Part shown: positions 15,612 through 23,645 of the stretch, piece after piece
Position numbering within the stretch: position 1 is the first letter of the stretch
Layout: each line of letters begins with the position of its first letter
Assembly: GCF_013870515.1 (NCBI RefSeq)
Contig: NZ_JACBXA010000013.1
Span: 1 to 57,139 of the forward strand
DNA from: Streptomyces albidus (ex Kaewkla and Franco 2022)
GTDB taxonomy: Bacteria > Actinomycetota > Actinomycetes > Streptomycetales > Streptomycetaceae
Reading direction: 5' to 3'
DNA: 57,139 bases
Position numbers and translations under genes: made by a program
Notes under the pieces: model-generated
Database searches by the model: none
Told to the model about the DNA's origin: nothing
Seen by the model: the letters and a program-made list of their open reading frames with translations, nothing else

Positions 15612-17111
15612 GTGCGTCACATCAGAAGCGTGGCCCTCACGGCCGCGGCACTCATCGGCCTCGGAGGCGGCGCCGTGTTCGCGGCCCCCGCCGCGTCGGC
15701 CGCCGTGCCTTTTCCGTCGATCGGCTGGCAGCAGCGCAACTGCGACTACGACGGCAACGGTTTCGACGACGTGCTGACCGGTGCCCCGGGCGCCACGGTC
15801 AGCGGTGTCACGGGCGCCGGCTACGTCACCGTGCAGTACAGCTCGTCGAGCGGTCTCAGCACCACCAAGAAGAGCGTCCTCAACCAGAACACCTCGGGCG
15901 TCCCGGGCGGTGCCGAGGCCGGCGACGGCTTCGGACGGGCCGTGGCCTCCGGCGACCTGGACAACGACGGCTACGACGACGCGATCGTGGGCATCCCCGG
16001 CGAGGACCTGGCAGGGCTGTCCGACGCGGGCGGCGCCACCGTCCTGTGGGGCTCGCCGACCGGGCTGCACGGGAGCGACAGCACCTGGCTGGAGAACCCC
16101 GACCAGCCGCGGACCGGCGCGAACTTCGGGCGGGCGATCGAAGCGGCCCGGTACTTCGCCCCGGACCCGGCGAACCCCGACGCGAACCTGCGCGACAGCA
16201 TCGCCGTCCTGGAGAACGACGCACTGCTGTTCTTCACCGCCCCGCCCGGGGCGGCGACCCAGCTGAAGCTGGCGGACAAGGAAGTCCAGATCCTCGAATC
16301 GGCCCCGGCGGCCGGGGACATCGCCCTCCGGAGCCTGAGCCACGGCAACTACAACGAGGACCCCTGGGCGGACCTGGCGATCTCCGGGGTGACCACCGGC
16401 GGCCAGCCAGGTGTCGGCGCCACGCAGGTGCTCCACGGCGCACCCGACGTCGAGGACCTGGGGGAGGGCGGCGTGTTCGAGGGCGGTCCCGCGGTCACCT
16501 CCAGCGACTTCAACCACGACGGCCAGGACGACCTGGCCGTCGGCGACACGGGCTCCGGCTCGTCCCTCGGCGGCTCCGTCTCCGTCTACCTGGGCCAGGG
16601 CGACCTCTCCGGTCTCGACCCCGCTCCGGCGCAGACGTGGACGCAGGACTCCCCGGGCGTCCCGGGTGTCGCCGAGGCCGGCGACCAGTGGGGCGCCGAG
16701 ATGTCCTCCGGCGACACGAACGGCGACGGTCGTCCCGACCTCGCCATCGGCGCCCCCGGCGAGGACATCGGCTCCACCTCCGACGCGGGCGCGGTCTGGT
16801 CGTTGCGCGGCGCACCGGGCGGCCTGACGGCGACCGGGGCACGCAGCTTCGACCAGAACCACGCCGACATCCCAGGCGTGGCCGAGGCCTCGGACCGCTG
16901 GGGCGGCCAGGTGCGGCTGCTCGACGCCAACAAGGACGGCCTCTTCGGCCTGCTGGCGGCGGCACCGGGCGAGAACACCGGCGACGGCTTCGTGTGGGTG
17001 CTGCCCGCGGCGTCGTCAGGGCTGGTCGCCGGCGGCACGTGGACGTACGACGGAGCGAGCCTCGGAGCCCCGGTGGCCAACGCGCAGTTCGGGGCCGCGA
17101 TCGACGAGTGA
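15612..17111 (+). CDS. Secreted FG-GAP/VCBS repeat protein, second copy
   Basis: Protein of 499 residues with a clear Sec signal (ALTAAALIGLGGGAVFAAPAASA, cleavage after ASA near residue 33) and seven propeller blades. Calcium loops include DYDGNGFDDVLT, DLDNDGYDDAIV, DFNHDGQDDLAV, DTNGDGRPDLAI and DANKDGLFGLLA, often preceded by PGVPGVAEAGDQWG. Predicted extracellular Ca2+-binding beta-propeller. GTG 15612 follows AAGGAGG by seven bases. It differs from the paralogue at 9017-10531 in having no long linker after the signal. A strong stem-loop follows the stop. Confidence 0.9.
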   Translation: MRHIRSVALTAAALIGLGGGAVFAAPAASAAVPFPSIGWQQRNCDYDGNGFDDVLTGAPGATVSGVTGAGYVTVQYSSSSGLSTTKKSVLNQNTSGVPGGAEAGDGFGRAVASGDLDNDGYDDAIVGIPGEDLAGLSDAGGATVLWGSPTGLHGSDSTWLENPDQPRTGANFGRAIEAARYFAPDPANPDANLRDSIAVLENDALLFFTAPPGAATQLKLADKEVQILESAPAAGDIALRSLSHGNYNEDPWADLAISGVTTGGQPGVGATQVLHGAPDVEDLGEGGVFEGGPAVTSSDFNHDGQDDLAVGDTGSGSSLGGSVSVYLGQGDLSGLDPAPAQTWTQDSPGVPGVAEAGDQWGAEMSSGDTNGDGRPDLAIGAPGEDIGSTSDAGAVWSLRGAPGGLTATGARSFDQNHADIPGVAEASDRWGGQVRLLDANKDGLFGLLAAAPGENTGDGFVWVLPAASSGLVAGGTWTYDGASLGAPVANAQFGAAIDE

Positions 17112-17140
17112 CGCGGGCCCCGGGAGGGCGGTTCACACAG

Positions 17141-17188
17141 TCGAGCGCGGGGATCCGGCGGCCCACACCGCCGAGTCCCCGCGCTCGA
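17141..17188. terminator. Bidirectional stem-loop terminator between convergent genes
   Basis: A perfect 13-bp stem TCGAGCGCGGGGA/TCCCCGCGCTCGA encloses a smaller CGGCGG/CCGCCG hairpin. It sits 30 bases after the FG-GAP stop and 14 bases beyond the DUF899 stop on the other strand, so it can serve both genes. Confidence 0.75.
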
Positions 17189-17201
17189 AAGTCCTGTCGC
17201 T

Positions 17202-17879
17202 CTAGTAGCTGAGTGAGGCGGCCCAGTCGCCTCGGCCCTTGCGGGTGAGGTCGAGGAAGTGCCACACGGGGCTGTAGAGGTCGGTGCCTCGCTGGTCGAT
17301 GTCCTCGGACATCCGGGGGTGCACCGAGTAGACGTGGCGTACCGACCCGGTGTCGTCGCGGGAGAACACCGACACCGTCGAGTCCTGGTCGCCCTCGGCG
17401 TCCTCGCTGCCCGTGTCGTACTTGAAGGTGCTGTCCCCGGCACTGAGCAGACGCAGATTCGTCCACCCCCGGCCCCGCGCGTGCGCGCGGAGCGCGGGCA
17501 GGTCTGCCGCGGCGACGACCGCGAAGTCGATGTTCTGCGTCAGGTGGCGGACCACTCCGTTGAGCCCGTCGAGCCACATCGTGCACATGGGGCACGGCTC
17601 GGTGTGCGTCTTGCCGTACATGAGCTGGTAGACGACCAGGTCACGCCCGGGCCCGGTGAACAGCTCACCCAGCCGCACGCTCCGCACCGGCGCGTCACCG
17701 GCGTCCAGATCAGCAGGGCCCTCCTCCAGGACGTAGTCGTCCATGACAGGGCCCAGCGGCAGTCGCCGACGCTGCTCGGCGACGCGTTCGCGATGACGCA
17801 TGAGCTCGATCTCCGCCTGCTGCAACTCCTCGCGGGCGCTGACGTATTCGGCCGACTCCGTGAGATTGGTCTGACGCAT
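17202..17879 (-). CDS. DUF899 thioredoxin-like protein
   Basis: Protein of 225 residues of the DUF899 family. The N-terminal helix (EYVSAREELQQAEIELMRHRERVAEQRR) is followed by a thioredoxin-fold domain with LVVYQLMYG and a CPMC pair at about residues 97-100 (EPCPMCTMW), then YSVHPRM and HFLDLTRKGRGDW near the end. The Cys pair is where a redox centre would be expected, but activity in the family is not established. Cytoplasmic, no signal peptide. It is convergent with the FG-GAP gene and stands alone, so context says little. Confidence 0.82.
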   Translation of the reverse strand: MRQTNLTESAEYVSAREELQQAEIELMRHRERVAEQRRRLPLGPVMDDYVLEEGPADLDAGDAPVRSVRLGELFTGPGRDLVVYQLMYGKTHTEPCPMCTMWLDGLNGVVRHLTQNIDFAVVAAADLPALRAHARGRGWTNLRLLSAGDSTFKYDTGSEDAEGDQDSTVSVFSRDDTGSVRHVYSVHPRMSEDIDQRGTDLYSPVWHFLDLTRKGRGDWAASLSY

Positions 17880-18299
17880 CGCTGCCCCCGGGTTCGTCTG
17901 CGGTAGTGGTCACCTTCTGAGCTGACCCGGCATCGTATTCCCGCGCCCCGGGCTCGCGGGGCAGTGAAACGACGAGGGCCTGGCCGGAGACCCCTATGGA
18001 TCAACCGGGATCCACCCGAACCGGCGTCGCTCCTCGCATCGTGACGGAGGTCCCGGGCACACCCGGATCGGCCGGTCAACCGCTCGCAGGCACCCGGGTG
18101 GCACGCCAGGTCGCGGGGGTGCCGGGCGCCCGGTCTCCCCGGTCACATGGAGGAATCGGCGACTCCGACGGAAACGCGAGGATCGTCCCCGAGGCCGATA
18201 CTGGGTCCAGCATCGTAGGTGCCGCCACCGGAACACGGTGGGGATCACCTCGAGCGGTGCTGCCGCGTGGTCCCGCTGGGAAGGCCCGAGGTGGTGGTG
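17880..18299. other. Divergent intergenic region, about 420 bp
   Basis: Lies between the DUF899 gene and the SpoIIE-type phosphatase. A plus frame at 17996-18322 is open but overlaps the phosphatase start and has no recognisable features. Probably promoter DNA for both genes. Confidence 0.4.
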
Positions 18300-20786
18300 A
18301 TGGGCACGTCGCTGTTCGGTGAGGGGCCGAAGGACCCGTTCGCGGTGGTTTCCTCGGCCTCGGTCGTACTCGACGATCACGGAACGGTCGTGGGATGGAG
18401 CGAGCGGGCCGAGGCGCTGCTCGGCTACACGCTTGACGAGGTCCTCGGCCGTCCGGCGGAGGACGTCCTGGTGGACCCTTCCGATCGTGATGCCCTCATG
18501 GAGGCGGTGGCGGCGGGCACGCGCGACCGGGTGTGGTCCGGGATCGTGCCCGTACGGCACCGCGGTGGTCACCGCGTGGAGCTGGGGTGCCGCGCCAGGG
18601 CCGTCTCAAGGGCTGATTCCACCTACGAGTGGTTCCTCGTCGGCTCTCCGGCCGAAGAGGTGGTCCAGTGGGAGACGGAGCGGTCGCTCCTGTACGCGCT
18701 GTTCCGCAAGTGCCCGATCGGACTCGCGATCTTCGCTCCGGACCTGAGCATTCTCCGGGTGAACCGGGCAATCGCGAAGTTCAGTGAGGTCTCGGCCGAC
18801 GAGCACACCGGCGGGCGCGTGGGCGACTTCCTGTTGCAGCCGGATGCGGAAGCGGTGGACGCGCAGCTACGGGAGGTACTGGAGTCGGGGAGGTCCTCGC
18901 TCTTCGCCGAGCAGCTCTGCCGGACCAGCTCGGACCCTGCCCGCGAGATGATCGTGTCGGTCTCGGCGTTCCGGATGCAGGACCCCGAAGGCCGGGTCTT
19001 CGGCGTGGCGCAGACCGTCGAGGACGTGACCGAGCGCTACCGGGCACGCCAACGGCTGGCGCTGCTCAACGAGGCCAGCGCCCGCATCGGGACCACGCTG
19101 AACGTGGCGAAGACCGCTCGCGAACTGGCCGAGGCGGTGGTGCCCGACCTGGCCGACTGCGCCTCCGTGGATCTGCTGGAGCCGGTGATCGGCGGTGACG
19201 AGCCGGTCCAGGGGACGTACGGACCGGCGCGCAGGATGGCCGTCCACTGCCTCCCGCCGGAGATGTCGCAGGTCATGATTCCGGCGGGCGAGACGATCTC
19301 CTCCTTCCCACCGGACTCTCCGCACCTTCGGTGTGTGAGCCGGCGGCGCCCCGTCCTCGAAACGCATCTGGACAGCCGCCTTCCGTGGCTGGCCGACGAT
19401 CCAGAGCTGGGCGAACGTGCGCTCGAGATGGGCGTCCACTCGTTGATGGTGGTGCCGCTGGTGGCGCGCGGCATGGTGCTGGGCACGCTCGGCCTGTGGA
19501 GGTCGCGACGACCCGCGCCGTTCGAGGAGGACGACCTCACGCTGGCGGAGGAGATCGCCTCCCGCGCCGCGCTGTGCATCGACAACGCCCGCCGCTACAC
19601 CCAGCAGCACCAGGCGGCACTGACCCTCCAGCACAGCCTGCTGCCGCACGAAGTCCCCGGACACCCGGCGGCCGAGATCGCCCACCGCTACCGACCGGCC
19701 GACCCGACCGCCGGCGTCGGCGGCGACTGGTTCGACGTCATCCCGCTCTCCGGGCTCCGCGTCGCGCTCGTCGTCGGCGACGTCGTCGGACACGGCACCC
19801 ACGCCGCGGCCACCATGGGGCGGCTGCGCACCGCCGTGCACACCCTGGCCAACCTCGACCTCACTCCGGACGAGGTACTCGCCCACCTCGACGATCTCGT
19901 CGACCGCCTGGCCGCCGAGCAGGAGACGGCCGACGCGCACTCCCCGCAACTCATCGGCGCGACCTGCCTCTACGCGGTCTACGACCCCGTCTCCCGGCTC
20001 TGCACCCTGGCCCGCGCGGGCCATCTGCCGCCGGCCGTCGTCACCCCGGACGGAGAGGTGAGCATCCCCGAGATCGCCGCGGGGCCGCCGCTCGGCCTGG
20101 GCGGGCTGCCGTACGAGGCCACCGAGCTTGAGCTGGCCGAAGGCAGCCTGCTGACCCTGTACACCGACGGCCTGATCGAGACCCGCCGCCGGGACCTCGA
20201 CGAAGGGGTGGCGCGTCTGCGCGGCGTGCTGGGCGTCCCCGGCCGCACGCTGGAGGAGACGTGCACGGCGGTGGAGGAAGCGATGCTGCCCGAAGGGCCC
20301 ACCGACGACGTTGCGTTGCTCATCGCCCGCACCCGGGCCCTGACGGCGGAGAAGGTGGCCACCTGGGAGCTGAACGCGCAGTCCACCGTCGCTGCTGAGG
20401 CCCGGAAGCTGGCGACACGTCAACTCACAGACTGGGGGCTGGAAGAGATGGCCTTCACCACCGAACTCATCGTCAGCGAGCTGGTCACCAACGCCTACCG
20501 CCACGCCGAGGGGCCGATCACCCTGCGCCTCATCCGCGATCGTGAGCTCATCTGCGAGGTCTCCGACAAGAGCAGCACTTCCCCGCGCATGCGCCGTGCG
20601 CGCAGTACGGACGAGGGGGGCCGCGGGCTCTTCCTGGTGGCCCAACTCGCTCAGCGTTGGGGCACGCGCTATGTACGCGACGGCAAGACGATCTGGGCCG
20701 AACAACCGCTGACCCTCACCACGCCGATGACGCCGCCGGCCGACATCGAGGACGTCTTCGACCGGATCGAGCAGGCGCAAAGCTGA
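18300..20786 (+). CDS. PAS-GAF-PP2C(SpoIIE)-HATPase multidomain phosphatase/anti-sigma regulator
   Basis: About 828 residues. A PAS fold at residues 10-110 (DDHGTVVGWSERAEALLGYT) and a second at about 140-250 precede a GAF domain at 265-430 (RQRLALLNEASARIG). A SpoIIE/PP2C domain spans 450-660 (GVGGDWFDVIPL, VVGDVVGHGTHAAATMGRLR, LYTDGLIETR, TDDVALLIAR), and an RsbW-like HATPase 690-810 (ELVTNAYRHA; GGRGLFLVAQLA). In Streptomyces such proteins dephosphorylate anti-anti-sigma factors and/or phosphorylate them through the kinase domain, linking light, redox or small-molecule sensing to sigma-B-like factors. ATG 18300 is chosen; an extension to 18219 is possible. Confidence 0.88.
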   Translation: MGTSLFGEGPKDPFAVVSSASVVLDDHGTVVGWSERAEALLGYTLDEVLGRPAEDVLVDPSDRDALMEAVAAGTRDRVWSGIVPVRHRGGHRVELGCRARAVSRADSTYEWFLVGSPAEEVVQWETERSLLYALFRKCPIGLAIFAPDLSILRVNRAIAKFSEVSADEHTGGRVGDFLLQPDAEAVDAQLREVLESGRSSLFAEQLCRTSSDPAREMIVSVSAFRMQDPEGRVFGVAQTVEDVTERYRARQRLALLNEASARIGTTLNVAKTARELAEAVVPDLADCASVDLLEPVIGGDEPVQGTYGPARRMAVHCLPPEMSQVMIPAGETISSFPPDSPHLRCVSRRRPVLETHLDSRLPWLADDPELGERALEMGVHSLMVVPLVARGMVLGTLGLWRSRRPAPFEEDDLTLAEEIASRAALCIDNARRYTQQHQAALTLQHSLLPHEVPGHPAAEIAHRYRPADPTAGVGGDWFDVIPLSGLRVALVVGDVVGHGTHAAATMGRLRTAVHTLANLDLTPDEVLAHLDDLVDRLAAEQETADAHSPQLIGATCLYAVYDPVSRLCTLARAGHLPPAVVTPDGEVSIPEIAAGPPLGLGGLPYEATELELAEGSLLTLYTDGLIETRRRDLDEGVARLRGVLGVPGRTLEETCTAVEEAMLPEGPTDDVALLIARTRALTAEKVATWELNAQSTVAAEARKLATRQLTDWGLEEMAFTTELIVSELVTNAYRHAEGPITLRLIRDRELICEVSDKSSTSPRMRRARSTDEGGRGLFLVAQLAQRWGTRYVRDGKTIWAEQPLTLTTPMTPPADIEDVFDRIEQAQS

Positions 20787-20887
20787 GCTGGCTGGTTGGT
20801 CGGCGGGCGGGCAACGGCAGCTGCAACAGGGCGTCCGCCCCGAGCAATCGACGACTGAGTCTGGCTCCACCGTCCGGGCATGGTGAC

Positions 20888-21118
20888 GTGGAACCAGACC
20901 AGTCGCTGACCGGGATCGCTGCGATCACCTGGTTGGTGTACCTGTTGATCACCGACGCCGTCGCGGGGACCAGCCCCTTCCCCGTCAACTGGTTCGACAA
21001 GGTCAACGAGACGGAAGTCCTCGCCGGGCAACGGGAGTTCCTGGACCTACTCGGCAAGGTCGGCTTCCAGCACGAGCGACACGAGGAGCTTTGCGGCCAC
21101 ACCTTCCGGGGAACATGA
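20888..21118 (+). CDS. Hypothetical small protein or gene remnant
   Basis: GTG-initiated frame of 76 codons with protein-like composition: a hydrophobic stretch (GIAAITWLVYLLITDAVAG) followed by a charged helix-like tail (ETEVLAGQREFLDLLGKVGF). Its stop overlaps a further 28-codon frame (MISRDLGGMIERLRKAKG) as ATGA. No family recognised and no convincing SD. Could be a decayed gene at the left end of the island. Confidence 0.25.
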   Translation: MEPDQSLTGIAAITWLVYLLITDAVAGTSPFPVNWFDKVNETEVLAGQREFLDLLGKVGFQHERHEELCGHTFRGT

Positions 21119-21258
21119 TCAGCCGCGATCTGGGCGGCATGATCGAGCGGCTGCGCAAGGCGAAGGGGTTGGGACTTGCTGATGCCGGTGCGCGTCCGTG
21201 AGGGCCGGGTGAATCCCCGAGCGAGGGGAGCAGGGGGCCGCGCGGTGTGCCGAGCGGC

Positions 21259-21292
21259 CGTGACCACCTACTCACGTGAGTAGGTGGTCACG
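21259..21292. repeat. 34-bp perfect palindrome at the island's left edge
   Basis: Arms CGTGACCACCTACTCAC and GTGAGTAGGTGGTCACG are exactly complementary with no spacer; the centre is CACGTG. A perfect dyad of 34 bp is very unlikely by chance. There is no T-run beside it. It might be an operator for a large dimeric regulator, a cruciform or recombination signal, or a terminator. Confidence 0.7.
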
Positions 21293-21434
21293 CTGTACAC
21301 AAGCGTGGCTCGATGCGCAGGACGAAGGAGCGTGTAACGATGTTGTTGAAGCGGCGCAGGTGCGGATGCCGCGCCGTGCTAGCCGGACCCGCGACGTACC
21401 TTTGCCTGCCAGTTGCCGAACGTCCGTCGTCTGG

Positions 21435-22205
21435 TCAGTTCTTGCCGGCGCGGGTCTTGAGAGCAGTTCGAAGCACGGTGCTGGCCTCATCGCTCATGTG
21501 GAACTCGTCCAGCAGGACAACTGCCGTCTCCATGACAGCCGGGTACTCCCGCCTCTTGGCATAGATCTCAAGGAAGGGGTCGGCCACGGCGTCGTGCTGC
21601 TCCTCCTTGAGTAAATGCAGCGCGGCAGCGCCCTCATGAGCGGTCAGCTCACCGGCGGCAACGCGGACGATAGACAGGAGTCCTGACGGGTTCGACTTGA
21701 GGGTTGCCGCCCGATCTACGAACTGGCGTGCGTTCGGGGCCGTAGGCAGTGCCCCGGGGCGGGGGGAGGTTCTGTGTCGTTGCCGGTCCCTCGCCGACAA
21801 GGGGACCGGCAGCGATGACTGGGCCGTTGCGGGGGTCTCAGAAGTTCCAGCGGCTGCAGGCGGCTTGCTCTCAAGGTCCTTCTTGCCGCGCTCCTCGCGT
21901 ATGCGACGTTTCGTCCTGGCCGCGAAGGCCTTGCGCGCGAGCTCCTCTATCCTCTCCTCGGAGTACTGAGGACTAGCGAGTAGTCGGTGCAGGCCATGCA
22001 TGACCTCCACGCGTGGCAGGGCGTTGTTCCGCCCGTGCAGCATGCGCCATGCCCAACTTCGGCTGATGAACTTCAGCTCTCTTGCCAGCTCAGCGGCCGA
22101 TGCGACGCCCAGGCTTATGGTCATGTCGCGGAAGGCCTGGACGTAGACCTTCTCGTTTCGTGTGAGCTGAGGGTCGATCTGAGATAGCTCCAACTTGGCA
22201 GACAC
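21435..22205 (-). CDS. HTH-domain regulator-like protein of the island
   Basis: About 256 residues. The N-terminal region resembles a helix-turn-helix (FRDMTISLGVASAAELARELKFISRSWAWRML, near residues 22-55), so DNA binding is likely. A basic helix follows (ELARKAFAARTKRRIREERGKK), then a Pro/Ser linker and a helical C-terminal domain (GLLSIVRVAAGELTAHEGAAALHLL). GTG 22205 follows GAGGGGG by a short spacer; the upstream frame to 22793 is non-homologous. It is encoded opposite to the defence genes and may repress them: a near-perfect dyad lies just before the HNH-like gene. No precise family assigned. Confidence 0.6.
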   Translation of the reverse strand: MSAKLELSQIDPQLTRNEKVYVQAFRDMTISLGVASAAELARELKFISRSWAWRMLHGRNNALPRVEVMHGLHRLLASPQYSEERIEELARKAFAARTKRRIREERGKKDLESKPPAAAGTSETPATAQSSLPVPLSARDRQRHRTSPRPGALPTAPNARQFVDRAATLKSNPSGLLSIVRVAAGELTAHEGAAALHLLKEEQHDAVADPFLEIYAKRREYPAVMETAVVLLDEFHMSDEASTVLRTALKTRAGKN

Positions 22206-22457
22206 CTGTGCCCCCTCGTGAATTTTCAGGTGAACCACCTTGTCTACCACCCGCAGCAATGGCAGCTGAAGAGCACCGTGTTGCGTGATTCGGAGACTGT
22301 TCCCGGCTTCCCTTTTTCTCGCAACCGCCGGCGCTGGACATGGCGTTCGACGAGTGGGCATGGTTGAAGTCGATGTCAATTCAGGCCGCGAGCCAAGCCA
22401 TCTGGCGTGCTCGTGCAGGGTACGACTGTGTCCCGTGGGGCAGTTAGGAGAAATCGG

Positions 22458-22718
22458 ATGGGTCGGCTTCCGCAGTTCTCGGTGGAGGAAAAGGTCCGGA
22501 TCGCGTCGTCGGTGATCTCGGGCCAGATGACGATTCCCGAGGCAGCGCACCGGAACAAGACGTCTACGTCTTCGGTGTACAAGTGGCGGGCGCAGCTCTT
22601 GAAGTCTGGGGAGTCGGGCCTGTCGGGCGACGCTTCGAGGCGTCGCCCGAATCAGAAGTTCATGACGAAGAGGGAGATGGACGTGCTGCGCAGGGTGCTG
22701 GAAAGGGCGGAGAAGTAG
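22458..22718 (+). CDS. Transposase-type helix-turn-helix protein (IS3/IS911 OrfA-like), solitary
   Basis: Protein of 86 residues starting at ATG 22458 with TAGGAG seven bases upstream. The helix-turn-helix reads FSVEEKVRIASSVISGQMT...EAAHRNKTSTSSVYKWRAQLL, the pattern of IS3-family OrfA DNA-binding proteins. A basic tail follows and a second helix (KREMDVLRRVLERAEK). There is no OrfB catalytic partner and no terminal inverted repeats nearby. It is either an IS remnant or a domesticated DNA-binding protein. The good SD and intact frame are against simple decay. Confidence 0.6.
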   Translation: MGRLPQFSVEEKVRIASSVISGQMTIPEAAHRNKTSTSSVYKWRAQLLKSGESGLSGDASRRRPNQKFMTKREMDVLRRVLERAEK

Positions 22719-22900
22719 TAGTCGCGGCTTCCGAGAGCTGAGTGCCGATCCGCGGCAGTGCTGGCTCTGCGTTCTTGCGGGTTTCGTCGGCATCCGATTT
22801 CACGGGTGCATCAGCTGGACGTCGGGGCGCAGGTCCAAGGGGGCAAAATTCTGCAACCGTGTTTTCAGGGCACTTTTCAAGTCGGCGTCCCGGCGTGCCA

Positions 22901-22917
22901 GTTAAGTATTACTCAAC
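22901..22917. promoter_or_regulatory. Near-perfect dyad (operator) before the defence operon
   Basis: GTTAAGTA-T-TACTCAAC: seven of eight base pairs are symmetrical around a single central base, 19 bp upstream of the HNH-like gene's ATG and inside an A/T-rich promoter-like pocket. Placement suggests a repressor site, possibly for the island's HTH protein at 21435-22205. Confidence 0.5.
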
Positions 22918-22936
22918 ACAAATGAGGAGTAAACCC

Positions 22937-23626
22937 ATGGAGCAGCCGTCGTGGCAGGACAAGGAAAAGGGCAGCATGATCCGAGCCGCCCTCTGGCTGG
23001 AGCGCGAGGTGGGCGAAGGGAACATCTTCAAGAAGTCCCAGTTGCGTGAAGCTTTCCCGGACGTAGCCCAGATCGACCGGCGTATCCGTGATCTTCGTGA
23101 TTTTGGGTGGCAGATCGATACACATCGCGAAGACAAGCGTCTCCTTCAGGACGAGCAGCGTTACGCCAAGAAGGGGGCGGAGGTCTGGATCCCGGGCCAG
23201 AGGAGGGCCAATGCCAGGGCGCGGGCCGGCCTCTCCTCGGTGCAGCGGACCCGGATCATGGATGGTGATGACCACCTTTGCCGTTCGTGCGGCATCAGCG
23301 CGGGAGAGCCCTACCCGGACGGGCAGGACGCGCAGTTGGACGTTGCACGCCGAAGGGTCATTCTGGAAGACGGTTCGGAGGACGTCCAGCTGGTGACCGA
23401 GTGCAACCGCTGCCGCGTCGGCGGGAAAGGCCGACTGGATGACGTAGGTGCCCTGATCGAGGCTGTGCGGGACCTTACGCAGCTTGAACAAAGAGTCCTT
23501 CTGGAATGGATGGCTGCTGGCCAGCGGTCCCTGGGGCCGGCGGAAGAGATCTGGGGCAGGTACCGGACACTCCCGGAGGAGTCGCGCAAGACTGTTCTGC
23601 AGGCTTTGACAGAAGACCAGGACTGA
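22937..23626 (+). CDS. HNH-like treble-clef protein with N-terminal winged-helix-like domain, first gene of defence operon
   Basis: Protein of 229 residues; ATG 22937 has GAGGAG seven bases upstream. The N-terminal part looks like a small winged helix (IFKKSQLREAFPDVAQIDRRIRDLRDFGW, residues 35-62). Residues 95-165 contain a zinc treble clef, C115-x2-C118 and C156-x2-C159, laid out as in HNH endonucleases (HLCRSCGISAGEPY; VTECNRCRVGG). The usual catalytic Asp-His pair is not visible: the expected place reads QLDVARRR. It may be an atypical nuclease, a specificity factor, or inactive. It is followed after 19 bp by the ParB-like gene, suggesting one transcript. Confidence 0.6.
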   Translation: MEQPSWQDKEKGSMIRAALWLEREVGEGNIFKKSQLREAFPDVAQIDRRIRDLRDFGWQIDTHREDKRLLQDEQRYAKKGAEVWIPGQRRANARARAGLSSVQRTRIMDGDDHLCRSCGISAGEPYPDGQDAQLDVARRRVILEDGSEDVQLVTECNRCRVGGKGRLDDVGALIEAVRDLTQLEQRVLLEWMAAGQRSLGPAEEIWGRYRTLPEESRKTVLQALTEDQD

Positions 23627-23645
23627 TTTAGGGAGATACCATCTC

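Larger units (their letters stand above)
20787..21434. other. Junction region between core DNA and the foreign island, about 650 bp
   Basis: Holds only short open frames (20888-21118, then a 28-codon frame overlapping it as ATGA at 21115-21201) and a 34-bp palindrome at 21259-21292. Base composition shifts toward A/T from about 21400. No duplicated piece of the tRNA-Arg 3' end was found here by eye. Confidence 0.4.

Noticed and set aside
15588..16862. 424-codon minus-strand frame opposite the second FG-GAP gene
   Set aside because: Repetitive antisense of the FG-GAP repeats, no independent features.
17996..18322. 108-codon plus frame upstream of the phosphatase
   Set aside because: Overlaps the phosphatase start, has no family features and no clear ribosome-binding site.
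18867..20870. 667-codon minus-strand open frame opposite the SpoIIE-type phosphatase
   Set aside because: It lies wholly antisense to a gene with clear PAS/GAF/PP2C/HATPase motifs; long antisense frames are normal in high-GC DNA and this one shows no domain.
22458..22718. Complete insertion sequence
   Set aside because: Only an OrfA-like gene is present; no catalytic DDE partner, terminal inverted repeats or target duplication was found.
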